Of a DNA stretch of 64,000 nucleotides, positions 1 to 10,112 are shown piece after piece. The notes under the pieces are model-generated. The model was given only the letters and a program-made list of their open reading frames with translations. It did not search any database and was not told the origin of the DNA. Position 1 is the first letter of the stretch. Each line of letters starts with the position of its first letter. Both the position numbers and the translations under genes were made by a program. This DNA is from Leptotrichia wadei (lineage in GTDB: Bacteria > Fusobacteriota > Fusobacteriia > Fusobacteriales > Leptotrichiaceae): positions 930,001 through 994,000 of the forward strand of contig NZ_AP019829.2 in the NCBI RefSeq assembly GCF_007990545.2, written 5' to 3'.

Positions 1-1
1 T

Positions 2-901
2 TTATACAGTTCAGAAAATATAAAAGACTGGAAATTTGAAGGGGAAATTGCAGGAGCAAATCATGGAAAACTTAAAGATTTTGGATTTATGTGGGAGTGT
101 CCAGATTATTTTCAGTTAAAGGATGAAAAAACAGGAGAAATTAAGGATTTGTTAGTATTTTCACCACAAGGACTGGAGCCTGAAGGAGATTTGTACAATA
201 ATAAATATCAGACAGGATATTTATTTGGAAAACTGGATTATGAAAAACCTGAATTTGAAATTTCATCAGATTTTGTGGAAATTGACAGAGGGCATGACTT
301 TTATGCACCACAGTCAATGGAGGATGACAAAGGAAGAAGAATTATTGTAGGCTGGATGGGAGTTCCTGAAGAAGAAGACTTTCCAACTGTGAAAAATGAA
401 TGGATTCATTGCTTGACATTGCCAAGAGAATTAAAAGTAATTAATGGAAGACTTTATCAATTGCCGATAAAAGAAATGGAAAGTATACGTGGAGAAAAAA
501 TTGAATTTAATGAAAAAGTGGCTGGAGAAGTAAAGGTTGGAACTGGGACAACTTATGAATTAAAAGCTAAATTTTCTAATTTTAATTCTGATTTTGGATT
601 GAAATTGAGAACTAGCAAAAATAGTGAAACTGTTTTGAAATTTGATTACAATGATAAGAAATTTGTATTGGACAGAACAAAGGGTGAACAACCTGATAAG
701 AGATTAAGAAAAGTTTATTTGGGAGATATTTCAGAACTGGAACTCACAGTATTTGTAGATAATTCTTCTGTGGAAGTGTTTATTAACGGTGGACAGGAAG
801 TGTTTTCATCGAGAATATTCCCTGAAAAAGGTGCGGATGGGATAAGTGTGTTTGCAGATGGAGATGCAAGTGTGAAAATTGAAAAATGGGAATGGAAATA
901 A
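2..901 (+). CDS. scrB: Sucrose-6-phosphate hydrolase (GH32), 3' part
   Basis: The 5' end lies outside the window; the open frame runs from base 2, so the ATG at 89 is internal. The frame encodes the GH32 motif ECPD (its Glu is the acid/base), then FYAPQ and GWM typical of the five-bladed propeller, and a C-terminal beta-sandwich ending near SSRIFP. The nucleophile Asp motif would be upstream. The family cleaves sucrose-6-phosphate, imported by a PTS, to glucose-6-phosphate and fructose. A beta-fructosidase or levanase of the same family is the alternative; absence of a secretion signal cannot be checked here. Confidence 0.88.
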   Translation, partial: LYSSENIKDWKFEGEIAGANHGKLKDFGFMWECPDYFQLKDEKTGEIKDLLVFSPQGLEPEGDLYNNKYQTGYLFGKLDYEKPEFEISSDFVEIDRGHDFYAPQSMEDDKGRRIIVGWMGVPEEEDFPTVKNEWIHCLTLPRELKVINGRLYQLPIKEMESIRGEKIEFNEKVAGEVKVGTGTTYELKAKFSNFNSDFGLKLRTSKNSETVLKFDYNDKKFVLDRTKGEQPDKRLRKVYLGDISELELTVFVDNSSVEVFINGGQEVFSSRIFPEKGADGISVFADGDASVKIEKWEWK

Positions 902-934
902 AAAAATTAATTAGAAAATCTAGAAGGGAAAAAA

Positions 935-2266
935 TTGATAAAGAATAAAAAATTAACAGGAAATAAAATGGTAGGAAATATAAAACTGGATATTATAAAT
1001 ATTATTGATGATATTTTGTATGAGAAAAAATATAGCAATATTCAGTTAAATTATTATTTTTCTAAAAAAAATTATACTCAAAAGGAAAAAACTTTTATTA
1101 CAAGTGTTGTGAATACTGTAATAAAAAACCTGATTTATATTGATTATTTAATTGAAAAAGGGACACGAAATGTGAAAAAACGGAAAATAAAGCAGCTTTT
1201 GAGAATTTCTGCTGCACAGCTGTTTTTTATGGAATCGGATAATGCAGGAGTGATATTTGAGGCTGGAGAAGTTGCAAAAATTATAAATGAGCATCAAGCT
1301 GGATTTGTGAATGCGGCTTTAAAGACAATTTTGAAAAGTAAAGAAAAGTTTGATAATGAGATTCCTATGGATAAAAGGGAAGGTATTATTTTATCGTATC
1401 CTCAATGGCTTGTAAATAAACTTAAAATTGATTATCCAGATAATTATTTGGAAATAATGGAGTCATATAAAAAGAGAAGTTATCTGTCGGCTAGATTTGA
1501 TAAGAATAAAATGACTAAAGAAAAATTTGAGAAATTGTTAAAAGAAATTAATACAGAAGTTTTATTTTCAGTTGATGAAGTCTATTATTTGTCAAATGCG
1601 AATATTTTTGATACGGAAATTTATAGAAATGGAGAAGCTGTAATTCAAGATGCTTCATCTTATTTGGCTGTGAAAAATTTAGCTGTGAAGGATGGAGAAA
1701 TTGTGCTTGATGCTTGTGCCGCTCCAGGTGGAAAATCTCTTGCGATTTTGCAATTATTTAATCCAGAAAAATTGATTTCTACGGATATTCATGAACATAA
1801 GGTGAAATTGTTAAATGAACTTAAAAATAAGTATGGTTATGGTAATTTTCGAGTAAGGTTAAATGATGCTGCGCAAATTGAAAATTTAGGAGTTAAATTT
1901 GATAAAATATTGCTGGATATGCCGTGCAGCGGACTTGGAGTGCTTAGGAAAAAGCCTGAAAAAATATACGAACTGACCTCAAATGATATAAAAAATTTAA
2001 AAAAACTGCAGAAAAGAATATTTGAAAGTGCGTATAAATGCTTGAAAAATGGCGGAGAAATAGTCTATAGCACTTGTACTTTTTCTAAAAATGAAAATAC
2101 AAATAATATTCAATATTTTTTGGAAAAATATGAAAATTTAGAAGTTTTAGATTTGGAAGTTCCAGAAAGTGTAGAAATTGTAAAGGATGAATTTGGTGGG
2201 GCTTATATTTCGTATGAAAATAAATATATGGATGGATTTTATATTGCAAAGTTGAGAAAAAATTAA
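935..2266 (+). CDS. rsmB: 16S rRNA (cytosine-967-C5)-methyltransferase RsmB
   Basis: An N-terminal NusB-like helical domain (about residues 15-140) is followed by a Rossmann methyltransferase domain. The SAM-binding motif LDACAAPGGKS is at 258-268, motif IV DMPCSG has Cys331 and motif VI STCTF has Cys381. The pair of cysteines is the catalytic signature of m5C RNA methyltransferases. The 443-residue length is usual. The start used is TTG 935, preceded by AGAAGGG; ATG 968 (preceded by AGGA) would remove 11 residues and is almost as good. The gap to the sucrase gene is 33 bases, so co-transcription is possible. Confidence 0.92.
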   Translation: MIKNKKLTGNKMVGNIKLDIINIIDDILYEKKYSNIQLNYYFSKKNYTQKEKTFITSVVNTVIKNLIYIDYLIEKGTRNVKKRKIKQLLRISAAQLFFMESDNAGVIFEAGEVAKIINEHQAGFVNAALKTILKSKEKFDNEIPMDKREGIILSYPQWLVNKLKIDYPDNYLEIMESYKKRSYLSARFDKNKMTKEKFEKLLKEINTEVLFSVDEVYYLSNANIFDTEIYRNGEAVIQDASSYLAVKNLAVKDGEIVLDACAAPGGKSLAILQLFNPEKLISTDIHEHKVKLLNELKNKYGYGNFRVRLNDAAQIENLGVKFDKILLDMPCSGLGVLRKKPEKIYELTSNDIKNLKKLQKRIFESAYKCLKNGGEIVYSTCTFSKNENTNNIQYFLEKYENLEVLDLEVPESVEIVKDEFGGAYISYENKYMDGFYIAKLRKN

Positions 2267-2310
2267 TGGATTTACTTGATTTTATATTATGATCAGGCGA
2301 ATATTTATTT

Positions 2311-2334
2311 AACAAGGGGTTAAGTCCCCTTGTT
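2311..2334. terminator. GC-rich hairpin AACAAGGGG/CCCCTTGTT
   Basis: A perfect 9 bp inverted repeat with a 6-base loop lies 45 bases after rsmB. The 3' flank is TTGTTG rather than a clean U-run, so termination efficiency is uncertain. A near copy of the core (AAGGGG/CCCCTT) occurs at 57401-57418, so it may be a dispersed hairpin repeat. Confidence 0.55.
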
Positions 2335-2360
2335 GTTGTGTAAATTTGAATTGTCAAATA

Positions 2361-2388
2361 TTGGAAAGAATAAAATTTTTAGTAAAAT
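2361..2388 (+). promoter_or_regulatory. Probable promoter of the cca-nudix gene
   Basis: TTGGAA at 2361-2366 and TAAAAT at 2383-2388 with a 16-base spacer, about 70 bases upstream of the ATG at 2460. Promoter-like words are common in such AT-rich DNA. Confidence 0.4.
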
Positions 2389-2459
2389 AGTTGTAGTTCT
2401 GACTTAAAGTAAAAAGATTGATTGGTTAAGAAAAAAATGATTGAAAGGACGTATTTGGA

Positions 2460-4229
2460 ATGCAATTTGATCTGGATAATGATGTGAAATTCATATTGGA
2501 ACAATTAAATAAAAATGGAACAGGATTTATTGTCGGAGGAGCAATTAGAGATAAAATTCTAAATAGAGATCCTGGAGATTATGATTTTGCTACTGACATA
2601 GAGTATTCAGAATTAAAGAGAATTTTTGCAGATTATAATCCAAAGGAAATGGGAGCACATTTTGGAATTCTTATGATACAAGTGAATGGGAAAAATTATG
2701 AGATAGCAAAATTTCGTAAAGAAACAGGAATTTATAATAGCAGATATCCAAAGGAAATTAAATTTGTAAAAACAATTGAAGAAGATTTGGCAAGAAGGGA
2801 TTTTACGATAAATTCACTAGCTTACAGTAGGAAGACTGGAATAGTTGATTTATATGGTGGAAGGCAGGATATTAGGCAGAAGGTAATAAGATTTGTTGGA
2901 AAGCCTAAATTAAGAATAGAGGAGGATGCACTTAGAATTTTGCGGGCTTTTAGGTTTGTTTCTAAATTAGGATTTAGTTTGGATAAAAAAACGGCAGAGG
3001 CTATTTATAAAAAAAGAAAGTTTTTGTCAAAAATATCGAAGGAAAGAATTTTTGATGAGTTAAGTAAAATTTTAATGGGGAATTTCGTGAAAAAGGCATT
3101 TATTGAAATGAAAAAACTAAAAGTTCTGGAAATGTTGATTCCAGAATTCCGTTATACGTATAATTTTGATCAGAATAATCCAAATAACCCAGATGACTTA
3201 TTTTATCACATAATAAAAGTTATTCATCTTTGTGATTATGATTTAATTACTAGATTTGCAGCACTTTTTCACGATTTGGGAAAAATCAATGTGAAAATTA
3301 TTGATGCAAAAGGAATTTTTCATTTTTATGGGCATGAAAAGGAAAGTACATTAATTGCTGAAGAGGAATTAAGACATCTTAGGGCTTCAAATGAGTTTAC
3401 AAATTCAGTAAAAAAAATTGTCAAAAATCATATGTTAATTTATCAAGATGTTTCAGATAAAACATTAAAAAAATTAATTATTGAGATGGATGAAAGAAAT
3501 TTAAAACGTCTGTTTAATCTGTTTTCTGCTGATTTAAATTCAAAAGGTATAAGAACTCGTACAGAAAATGATGAAATTTTACAAAATTTTAGAAATAAAA
3601 TTGAAAATATAAAAAAACAAGGAGAAGTACCACAATTTAATGATTTGGATATAACAGGAATTGATTTGATAAATCTTAAATTTAGTAATCGTGAAATTGG
3701 GAAAGTGAAAAACAGGTTGTATGAGCTTGTTCTTGGTGATGAAATTAAGAATGAAAAGGAAGAATTGGTAAAATATGTTGTAAAATATTATAATTTGAAG
3801 GATAATTTTGAGTATGAAAATTCCTGTGGTGCAATTGTTTTCAATGAGAATACAGAGAAAATTCTGCTTGTAAAAATGCACAATGGGAACTGGGGATTTC
3901 CAAAGGGGCATATTGAAAATAATGAAACTAAGGAAGAAACAGCAATTCGGGAAGTTTTTGAAGAAACAAATATAAATATAAAAATTATTCCAGGTTTTGA
4001 ACGTTTAATAAAATATATTCCAAATGAAAGAACCATTAAAAAAGTTACAATTTTTGTAGGAATCACTCAAGATGAAAATGTTAAGATTGACACTTCTGAA
4101 ATTGAAGCTTTTCAATGGTGTACCTATGAAGAGGCTTTAAAATTGGTAACTTATAAGTTGCAAAAGGATGTACTCGAAAATGCGAGGAAGGTATTTATTA
4201 GTTCAAAAATAATAAAAAAAGAAATCTAA
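2460..4229 (+). CDS. cca: CCA-adding tRNA nucleotidyltransferase fused to a Nudix hydrolase
   Basis: The N-terminus is a class II nucleotidyltransferase: GGAIRD 26-31, catalytic DYD 40-42, RRDFTINSLAY 112-122, EDALRILRAFRF 155-166. It adds or repairs the CCA end of tRNA. An HD phosphohydrolase domain follows (HD 271-272). From about residue 455 there is a complete Nudix domain with an intact Nudix box: Gly483, Glu489, Arg497-Glu498, Glu501-Glu502, Ile505. At 589 residues it is about 140 longer than ordinary CCA enzymes. Start ATG 2460 is preceded by AAAGGA. The Nudix part most resembles Ap4A- or nucleoside-triphosphate-cleaving enzymes; its substrate is not deducible. Confidence 0.9.
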   Translation: MQFDLDNDVKFILEQLNKNGTGFIVGGAIRDKILNRDPGDYDFATDIEYSELKRIFADYNPKEMGAHFGILMIQVNGKNYEIAKFRKETGIYNSRYPKEIKFVKTIEEDLARRDFTINSLAYSRKTGIVDLYGGRQDIRQKVIRFVGKPKLRIEEDALRILRAFRFVSKLGFSLDKKTAEAIYKKRKFLSKISKERIFDELSKILMGNFVKKAFIEMKKLKVLEMLIPEFRYTYNFDQNNPNNPDDLFYHIIKVIHLCDYDLITRFAALFHDLGKINVKIIDAKGIFHFYGHEKESTLIAEEELRHLRASNEFTNSVKKIVKNHMLIYQDVSDKTLKKLIIEMDERNLKRLFNLFSADLNSKGIRTRTENDEILQNFRNKIENIKKQGEVPQFNDLDITGIDLINLKFSNREIGKVKNRLYELVLGDEIKNEKEELVKYVVKYYNLKDNFEYENSCGAIVFNENTEKILLVKMHNGNWGFPKGHIENNETKEETAIREVFEETNINIKIIPGFERLIKYIPNERTIKKVTIFVGITQDENVKIDTSEIEAFQWCTYEEALKLVTYKLQKDVLENARKVFISSKIIKKEI

Positions 4230-4261
4230 AATAAAAAGATTAGGAAATAAATTGGATAAAA

Positions 4262-4966
4262 ATGAATAAAGAAAAAATTTTAGGATATGAAGTTCATCGG
4301 AAAAAGGTAAAAAATATAAATTTAAGGATAAAACCTAATATGGAAGTTTATATTTCTGTTCCAATGAATTTACATCGTAATTATATTGAGAATTTTATTC
4401 GTTCTAAAGAAGAATGGATAAAAAGTGTTTTGAAAAAGATTGAAGATGTAAAGGAAAAACAAAAGAGATTTGAATATAAAACTGGAGAAATTCATAAATT
4501 TTTAGGGAAGGAATATATTTTGACTGTAAAAATAGGACATTTTAATAGTGTAAGTTTAAAAAATAATACTAAATTAAATGAAATTATTTTAACTATAAAT
4601 GAAAATATTTTTGAAAATGTTGATGAAAAGAAAAAAATTATGGAAAAGTGGTATTTTGAAAATGCAAAAAAATTGTTTCCAAAATTTATGGAAAAATGGT
4701 TGGAAATATTGGATGAACATGTGGAAAAGGTGGTAATAAAGCCAATGAAAACTAGATGGGGTTCATGTAATTATGTAAAAAAATATGTAAATCTTAATAC
4801 AGAACTTATAAAAAGGACACCTTTTGAAATAGAATATGTAGTTTTGCACGAATTGACACATTTAAAATATCCAAATCATGGAAAAAGTTTTTATAATTAT
4901 ATAGAACGATATATGCCAAATTATAAGATTGCTGAAAAAATGTTGAATGCTAAACATTATTATTAA
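4262..4966 (+). CDS. YgjP/SprT-like zinc metallopeptidase (DUF45)
   Basis: The 234-residue protein carries the hallmark MKTRWGSC (162-169), then HELTH at 196-200 with the third likely ligand His206 in YPNHGKSF. This is the arrangement of the YgjP-like (WLM/M48-related) family. Zinc-dependent proteolysis is inferred from the motif; physiological substrates are unknown in the family. It lies 32 bases after the cca-nudix gene and is probably co-transcribed. No signal peptide, so cytosolic. Confidence 0.85.
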   Translation: MNKEKILGYEVHRKKVKNINLRIKPNMEVYISVPMNLHRNYIENFIRSKEEWIKSVLKKIEDVKEKQKRFEYKTGEIHKFLGKEYILTVKIGHFNSVSLKNNTKLNEIILTINENIFENVDEKKKIMEKWYFENAKKLFPKFMEKWLEILDEHVEKVVIKPMKTRWGSCNYVKKYVNLNTELIKRTPFEIEYVVLHELTHLKYPNHGKSFYNYIERYMPNYKIAEKMLNAKHYY

Positions 4967-5003
4967 TTAAAAAAATTAGAAAAAGAAAGTATTAAAATAA
5001 AAA

Positions 5004-5047
5004 AAGGAACTTGTCCATTAAATCAGGAAAGTTCCTCTATTTTTTAT
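5004..5047. terminator. Bidirectional terminator
   Basis: AGGAACTT (5005-5012) pairs with AAGTTCCT (5029-5036), flanked by an A-run on the left and a T-run on the right. It therefore serves both the YgjP gene (+) and the convergent carbonic-anhydrase-like gene (-), whose stop lies at its edge. Confidence 0.8.
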
Positions 5048-5433
5048 TAATTATCCATATCATAATCGACTAAAACTTCAATTTCTCCGTTTTCATAAAC
5101 AAAAAGTCCTGTTACAGCTTCATGAGGTAAATCAGTATGCATCTTTTCAGCAGCTTGACAAATGTATTTTTTTTGAATTTCATCGCTAGTTTGACATCCT
5201 GCACAATCACTATGTCCTGCTACAAAAATATGATCGGATTTGTGTTTATTCACTGAAATTAAAACAACCTTATCTTCGATACTTTTTAAATAATTTTCAT
5301 TATTGATAATTTTATTTACAGCACCTGCATCTGTAATAGTATCCACAAAGGTATATCTATAATTATTTCTAATATATTCGTTTAAAATATGGATAAATCT
5401 TCCATCCATACAGCAAACTAAAGTACAAAACAT
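5047..5433 (-). CDS. Small carbonic-anhydrase-like zinc protein
   Basis: The 128-residue protein shows the beta-carbonic-anhydrase ligand pattern: CxDxR as Cys8-Met-Asp10-Gly-Arg12, and HxxC as His74-Ser-Asp-Cys77. It is much shorter than classical beta enzymes (about 190-220 residues) and lacks most of the C-terminal region. An AGGAGG sits just upstream of the ATG at 5433. It could hydrate CO2, but short members of this fold have not been shown to do so to my knowledge; a zinc- or ligand-binding role is equally possible. It stands alone, convergent to the YgjP gene. Confidence 0.7.
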   Translation of the reverse strand: MFCTLVCCMDGRFIHILNEYIRNNYRYTFVDTITDAGAVNKIINNENYLKSIEDKVVLISVNKHKSDHIFVAGHSDCAGCQTSDEIQKKYICQAAEKMHTDLPHEAVTGLFVYENGEIEVLVDYDMDN

Positions 5434-5597
5434 AATTTCCTCCTTTATTCAAATAATTTCTTAAAATAATATATGTTTTTAATTATTACAATTTTGAAGT
5501 TATTTGAAATATATCCAAAAGATATTGAAATTATAACATATTTTTTGATAAAAATCAAAAATTTTACTTTAAATTGAAAAATAATTCTGTTACATTA

Positions 5598-5626
5598 TTG
5601 ATAAAACTTAAAAAATATAGTATAAT
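5598..5626 (+). promoter_or_regulatory. carAB promoter and start of a ~135 nt leader
   Basis: TTGATA (5598-5603), 17-base spacer, TATAAT (5621-5626): near-consensus sigma-70. Transcription would start near 5633, leaving a leader of about 135 bases before the carA ATG. I see no terminator-like hairpin or T-box in the leader, so attenuation is not supported. The rest of the 5434-5767 gap is plain AT-rich DNA apart from a small ACTTTAAAGT palindrome near 5663. Confidence 0.72.
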
Positions 5627-5767
5627 TATGAGATTAGAGATATTAGCATAACTTTTGAGTTTGACTTTAAAGTAATTTATATCACAAATCAGACATATTG
5701 ATAACAATTAAACAAATTAGAAAACAAATAATATTAAATCATTTAAAAATTTAGGGAGGTAGTATTT

Positions 5768-6850
5768 ATGTACGCATTGGATAAACAGCTTGTTTTAGAA
5801 GATGGTAGCGTGTATAAAGGATATGGATTTGGAGCAGATGTGGAAATGGCAGGAGAAGTTGTTTTTAATACCGCGATGACTGGATATCAAGAAACTATTT
5901 CAGATCCATCATACAATGGGCAAATTATTACATTTACCTATCCATTAATTGGAAATTATGGGATAAACAGAGATGATTATGAAACTATCAATCCAAGTAT
6001 TAAAGGGATTGTAACTCGTGAAATATGTAGAAAGCCTTCTAATTTTAGGAATGAATTTACATTGGATGAAGTTTTGAAAGATTTGAATATTCCAGGAATT
6101 TCAGGAATTGATACACGTAGCTTGACAAAAAAAATTAGAGAACATGGAACAATTAAGGGAATTATTGTAAGTGCAGACAAAAACCCGCAAGAAGTTGTAG
6201 AAAATTTGAGAAGTAATTCGTTGCCGACTAATCAAATTGAACAAGTGTCGACAAAAAAGGCGTTTCTTTCATCTGGAAGGGGTATGAGAGTTGTATTGCT
6301 TGATTTAGGAATGAAATCAGGAATTATGAGAGAACTTAATTCAAGGGATTGTGATATTGTTGTAATGCCTCATAATGCAACTGCTAAAGAAATTTTAAGA
6401 CAGAAACCTGATGGAATAATGTTAAGTAATGGGCCTGGAGATCCAACAGATGTTCCAGAAACAATTGTTACACTTAGAGAATTGATAGGAAAAGTTCCAA
6501 TTTTTGGAATTTGTATGGGACATCAGCTAATTTCACTTGCTTGTGGAGCAAAAACATATAAATTATTATTCGGACATCGTGGAGCAAATCAGCCAGTATT
6601 AAACTTGCAAACTGGAAAAGTTGACATTACAGCACAAAATCATGGATTTGCAGTAGATATTGAATCATTGAAGGATACAGATTTAGAACTGACACATATT
6701 GCAGTAAATGATAGAACTTGTGAAGGTGTAAGACATAAGAAATATCCAGTATTTTCAGTGCAATATCACCCAGAAGCTTCACCAGGACCTCATGATCCAA
6801 ATTATTTATTTGACATATTTATTGAAAATATGAAAAAAAATCGAAGTTAG
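5768..6850 (+). CDS. carA: Carbamoyl-phosphate synthase small (glutaminase) subunit
   Basis: It hydrolyses glutamine and channels ammonia to CarB. The N-terminal CPSase_sm domain covers about 1-150. The class I amidotransferase domain has nucleophile Cys249 in GICMGHQL and His334/Glu336 in YHPEASPGPHD. The 360-residue length is normal. ATG 5768 is preceded by AGGGAGG. carB follows after 76 bases, and both probably share the promoter at 5598. Carbamoyl phosphate feeds pyrimidine and arginine synthesis; argH lies downstream on the other strand, but no other pyrimidine gene is in the window. Confidence 0.96.
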   Translation: MYALDKQLVLEDGSVYKGYGFGADVEMAGEVVFNTAMTGYQETISDPSYNGQIITFTYPLIGNYGINRDDYETINPSIKGIVTREICRKPSNFRNEFTLDEVLKDLNIPGISGIDTRSLTKKIREHGTIKGIIVSADKNPQEVVENLRSNSLPTNQIEQVSTKKAFLSSGRGMRVVLLDLGMKSGIMRELNSRDCDIVVMPHNATAKEILRQKPDGIMLSNGPGDPTDVPETIVTLRELIGKVPIFGICMGHQLISLACGAKTYKLLFGHRGANQPVLNLQTGKVDITAQNHGFAVDIESLKDTDLELTHIAVNDRTCEGVRHKKYPVFSVQYHPEASPGPHDPNYLFDIFIENMKKNRS

Positions 6851-6926
6851 TAGTTTTGAAAAACATTTTTAACATTAATTAAAAACAAACAAAAAGAATA
6901 AAAATAATCGAAGGAGATGTAGAAAA

Positions 6927-9900
6927 ATGCCTAAACGAAAAGATATAGAAACGATTTTAGTAATAGGATCAGGTCCAATAATTATAGGACAGGCTGCTGA
7001 ATTTGACTATGCGGGGACACAGGCTTGTCTTTCATTGCGTGAAGAAGGATATAAAGTTATCCTTGTAAATTCCAATCCTGCAACTATTATGACAGATAAG
7101 GAAATTGCAGATAAAGTTTATATTGAGCCGTTGACTGTTGAATTTGTGTCGAAAATTATAAGAAAAGAACGTCCAGATGCGTTACTTCCAACTCTTGGAG
7201 GGCAAGTTGGGCTGAATTTGGCTGTGGAATTGCATGAATCTGGTGTTTTAAGAGAATGTGGGGTAGAACTTCTAGGGACTAAACTTGAATCTATAAAGCA
7301 AGCTGAAGACAGGGAATTATTTAGAGATTTGATGAATGAGCTGGGAGAGCCTGTGCCTGAATCGGATATTATTCATAATTTGAAAGAAGCACGTAGATTT
7401 GTGGAAAAAATTGGTTATCCAGTGATTGTAAGACCTGCATTTACAATGGGTGGAACTGGTGGTGGAATTTGCCATAATGATGAAGAATTGGAAGACATTG
7501 TTACAAATGGACTTAGATATTCGCCAGTAACTCAATGTTTATTGGAAAAATCAATTGCAGGATATAAAGAAATTGAATATGAAGTAATGCGTGACAGCAA
7601 TGATACGGCAATTGTTGTCTGCAATATGGAAAATATTGATCCAGTTGGAATTCATACTGGAGATTCGATTGTAGTTGCACCGTCGCAAACATTGACAGAC
7701 AGGGAATATCACATGTTGAGAGATGTTTCACTAAAAATAATAAGAGCATTGAAGATTGAAGGTGGATGTAACGTTCAATTGGCATTAGATCCGCATTCAT
7801 TTAATTATTATATTATTGAAGTAAATCCGAGAGTATCACGTTCATCGGCACTTGCTTCAAAGGCGACAGGCTATCCGATTGCAAAAATTGCTGCAAAAAT
7901 TGCAGTTGGATTGACGCTTGACGAAATTATAAATCCTGTTACAAAAAACTCTTATGCCTGCTTTGAGCCTGCACTTGATTATGTTGTAAGTAAAATACCA
8001 AGATTCCCATTTGATAAATTTGAAAAGGCGGATAGACATTTGGGAACACAGATGAAGGCTACTGGAGAAGTAATGGCTATTGGTAGAACCTATGAGGAAA
8101 GTTTGTTAAAGGCTATTCGTTCACTTGAATATGGAGTTCATCATTTAGGGCTTCCAAATGGGGATGAATTTAATTCGGAATATATTTTAAAGAGAATCCA
8201 TAAGGCTGGAGATGAAAGACTGTTCTTTATTGGAGAAGCGTTAAGACGTGGAGTTACTCCGCAGCAGATACATGAAATGACAAAAATTGATATGTTTTTC
8301 CTTGATAAAATGAAAAATATTATTGATATTGAAGTTGAATTAAAGGCAAATGTGAATAATCCAGATGTACTTCTTTTTGCTAAGAGATATGGATTTTCAG
8401 ATAAAGTTATTGCACATCGTTGGAATACGACAGAAGATGAGGTTTATAAACTTCGTGAAAAATACAATATTAAGCCTGTATTTAAGATGGTTGATACCTG
8501 TGCGGCTGAATTTAAGTCAGAAACACCTTATTTTTACTCAACTTATGAGCAAGAAAATGAAAGTGTTATAGGAGATAAGAAAAAAATTGTTGTGCTTGGT
8601 TCAGGGCCTATTAGAATCGGACAAGGGGTTGAATTTGACTATGCGACAGTTCATGCGGTAAAGGCTATAAAAGAGTCTGGTTACGAGGCAATTATTATAA
8701 ATAACAATCCAGAAACTGTTTCTACAGATTTTTCAATTTCAGATAAACTTTACTTTGAGCCGCTTACAGAAGAAGATGTTATGGCGATAATTGAGCTTGA
8801 ACATCCAGAAGGAGTTGTCGTTCAATTTGGTGGACAAACTGCGATTAACTTGGCTGAAAAATTGTCAAAACACGGTGTAAAAATATTGGGAACATCACTT
8901 GAGGAAATTGATAATGCGGAGAACCGTGATAAATTTGAAGCATTATTACATAAGTTAAATATTCCTCAGCCATTAGGAAAAACTGCGTTTGATACAGAAA
9001 CAGCTGTAAAAAATGCTGCAGAAATTGGCTATCCAGTTTTAGTTCGTCCATCTTATGTATTAGGTGGAAGAGCAATGGAAATCGTATATCGTGAAGAAGA
9101 ACTTAGACAATATATGGAAAATGCAGTAAAAGTATCACCTGATCATCCAGTGTTGACTGACAGATATTTAGTTGGAAAGGAAATCGAAGTAGATGCGATT
9201 TGCGATGGGGAAACAGTTGTAATTCCAGGAATTATGGAGCATATTGAAAGAGCAGGAGTCCATTCTGGAGATTCCATTGCCGTTTATCCTCCACAAAATG
9301 TTTCTGAAGCACATAAGCGTACATTAATTGACTACACAGTTAGACTTGCAAAAGGGCTTAATATTATCGGTCTTTTAAATATTCAATATGTAATTAGTGA
9401 CGGAGAAGTTTATGTACTGGAAGTAAATCCTAGAAGTTCGAGAACAGTTCCATTCTTGAGTAAAATCACAGGAGTTCCAATGGCAAATCTTGCAATGAAG
9501 GGAATTCTTGGAGAATCATTGAAGAGCAAAGGATATGAAACTGGATTAATTGAAGAAAGTAAAAATGTATATACAAAAGTTCCTGTATTCAGTTTCCAAA
9601 AATTAAAAGACGTTGATACAACATTAGGACCTGAAATGAAATCGACTGGAGAAGTTATGGGAAGTGATGAAAACCTTGAAAAATCACTTTACAAAGGACT
9701 TGTTTCAGCTGGAATAAAAGTTAAGGATCAAGGAAGCGTTTTATTTACAATTAGTGGAACTGCCAAAGAGGAGGCTTACGGATTAGCCAAGAGATTTTCT
9801 GATTTAGGATACCATATAATGGCTACTAAGGGTACAGCAAAATATTTTGAAGATAAAGGTCTACGTGTGGAAACTGTTGGAAAAATCGAAGAAGAAGGAA

Positions 9901-10112
9901 AATATGAACACGATGTGCTAGGACTGATTTATAAAGGACTTGTTGATATGGTAATAAATACAGCGGCTAAAAAGAAAACTGCCAGAAATGATGGATTTAA
10001 AATCAGACGTGCTGCAAGTGAGCAGGAAATTGCTTGTCTTACTTCACTTGATACAACAGATGCCTTATTAAAAGTTTTGGAATCTATTTCATTTAACGTA
10101 AGTTCAATATAG
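6927..10112 (+). CDS. carB: Carbamoyl-phosphate synthase large subunit
   Basis: The 1061-residue protein contains two homologous ATP-grasp halves. The first begins [20 protein letters not shown], the second near residue 550 begins [18 protein letters not shown]-terminal MGS-like allosteric domain starts near 930 and contains the loop ATKGTAKYF. It makes carbamoyl phosphate from bicarbonate, ATP and CarA-derived ammonia. The start ATG 6927 has AAGGAG upstream. Full length with no disruption. Confidence 0.97.
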   Translation: MPKRKDIETILVIGSGPIIIGQAAEFDYAGTQACLSLREEGYKVILVNSNPATIMTDKEIADKVYIEPLTVEFVSKIIRKERPDALLPTLGGQVGLNLAVELHESGVLRECGVELLGTKLESIKQAEDRELFRDLMNELGEPVPESDIIHNLKEARRFVEKIGYPVIVRPAFTMGGTGGGICHNDEELEDIVTNGLRYSPVTQCLLEKSIAGYKEIEYEVMRDSNDTAIVVCNMENIDPVGIHTGDSIVVAPSQTLTDREYHMLRDVSLKIIRALKIEGGCNVQLALDPHSFNYYIIEVNPRVSRSSALASKATGYPIAKIAAKIAVGLTLDEIINPVTKNSYACFEPALDYVVSKIPRFPFDKFEKADRHLGTQMKATGEVMAIGRTYEESLLKAIRSLEYGVHHLGLPNGDEFNSEYILKRIHKAGDERLFFIGEALRRGVTPQQIHEMTKIDMFFLDKMKNIIDIEVELKANVNNPDVLLFAKRYGFSDKVIAHRWNTTEDEVYKLREKYNIKPVFKMVDTCAAEFKSETPYFYSTYEQENESVIGDKKKIVVLGSGPIRIGQGVEFDYATVHAVKAIKESGYEAIIINNNPETVSTDFSISDKLYFEPLTEEDVMAIIELEHPEGVVVQFGGQTAINLAEKLSKHGVKILGTSLEEIDNAENRDKFEALLHKLNIPQPLGKTAFDTETAVKNAAEIGYPVLVRPSYVLGGRAMEIVYREEELRQYMENAVKVSPDHPVLTDRYLVGKEIEVDAICDGETVVIPGIMEHIERAGVHSGDSIAVYPPQNVSEAHKRTLIDYTVRLAKGLNIIGLLNIQYVISDGEVYVLEVNPRSSRTVPFLSKITGVPMANLAMKGILGESLKSKGYETGLIEESKNVYTKVPVFSFQKLKDVDTTLGPEMKSTGEVMGSDENLEKSLYKGLVSAGIKVKDQGSVLFTISGTAKEEAYGLAKRFSDLGYHIMATKGTAKYFEDKGLRVETVGKIEEEGKYEHDVLGLIYKGLVDMVINTAAKKKTARNDGFKIRRAASEQEIACLTSLDTTDALLKVLESISFNVSSI

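Noticed and set aside
2085-2357. Minus-strand 90-codon frame over the end of rsmB
   Set aside because: It mirrors the codons of rsmB, lacks a ribosome site and has a composition-driven Phe/His/Tyr-rich product.
5633-5767. carA leader as an attenuator, T-box or PyrR-type element
   Set aside because: No terminator stem with U-run, T-box signature or conserved anti-anti-terminator is visible.
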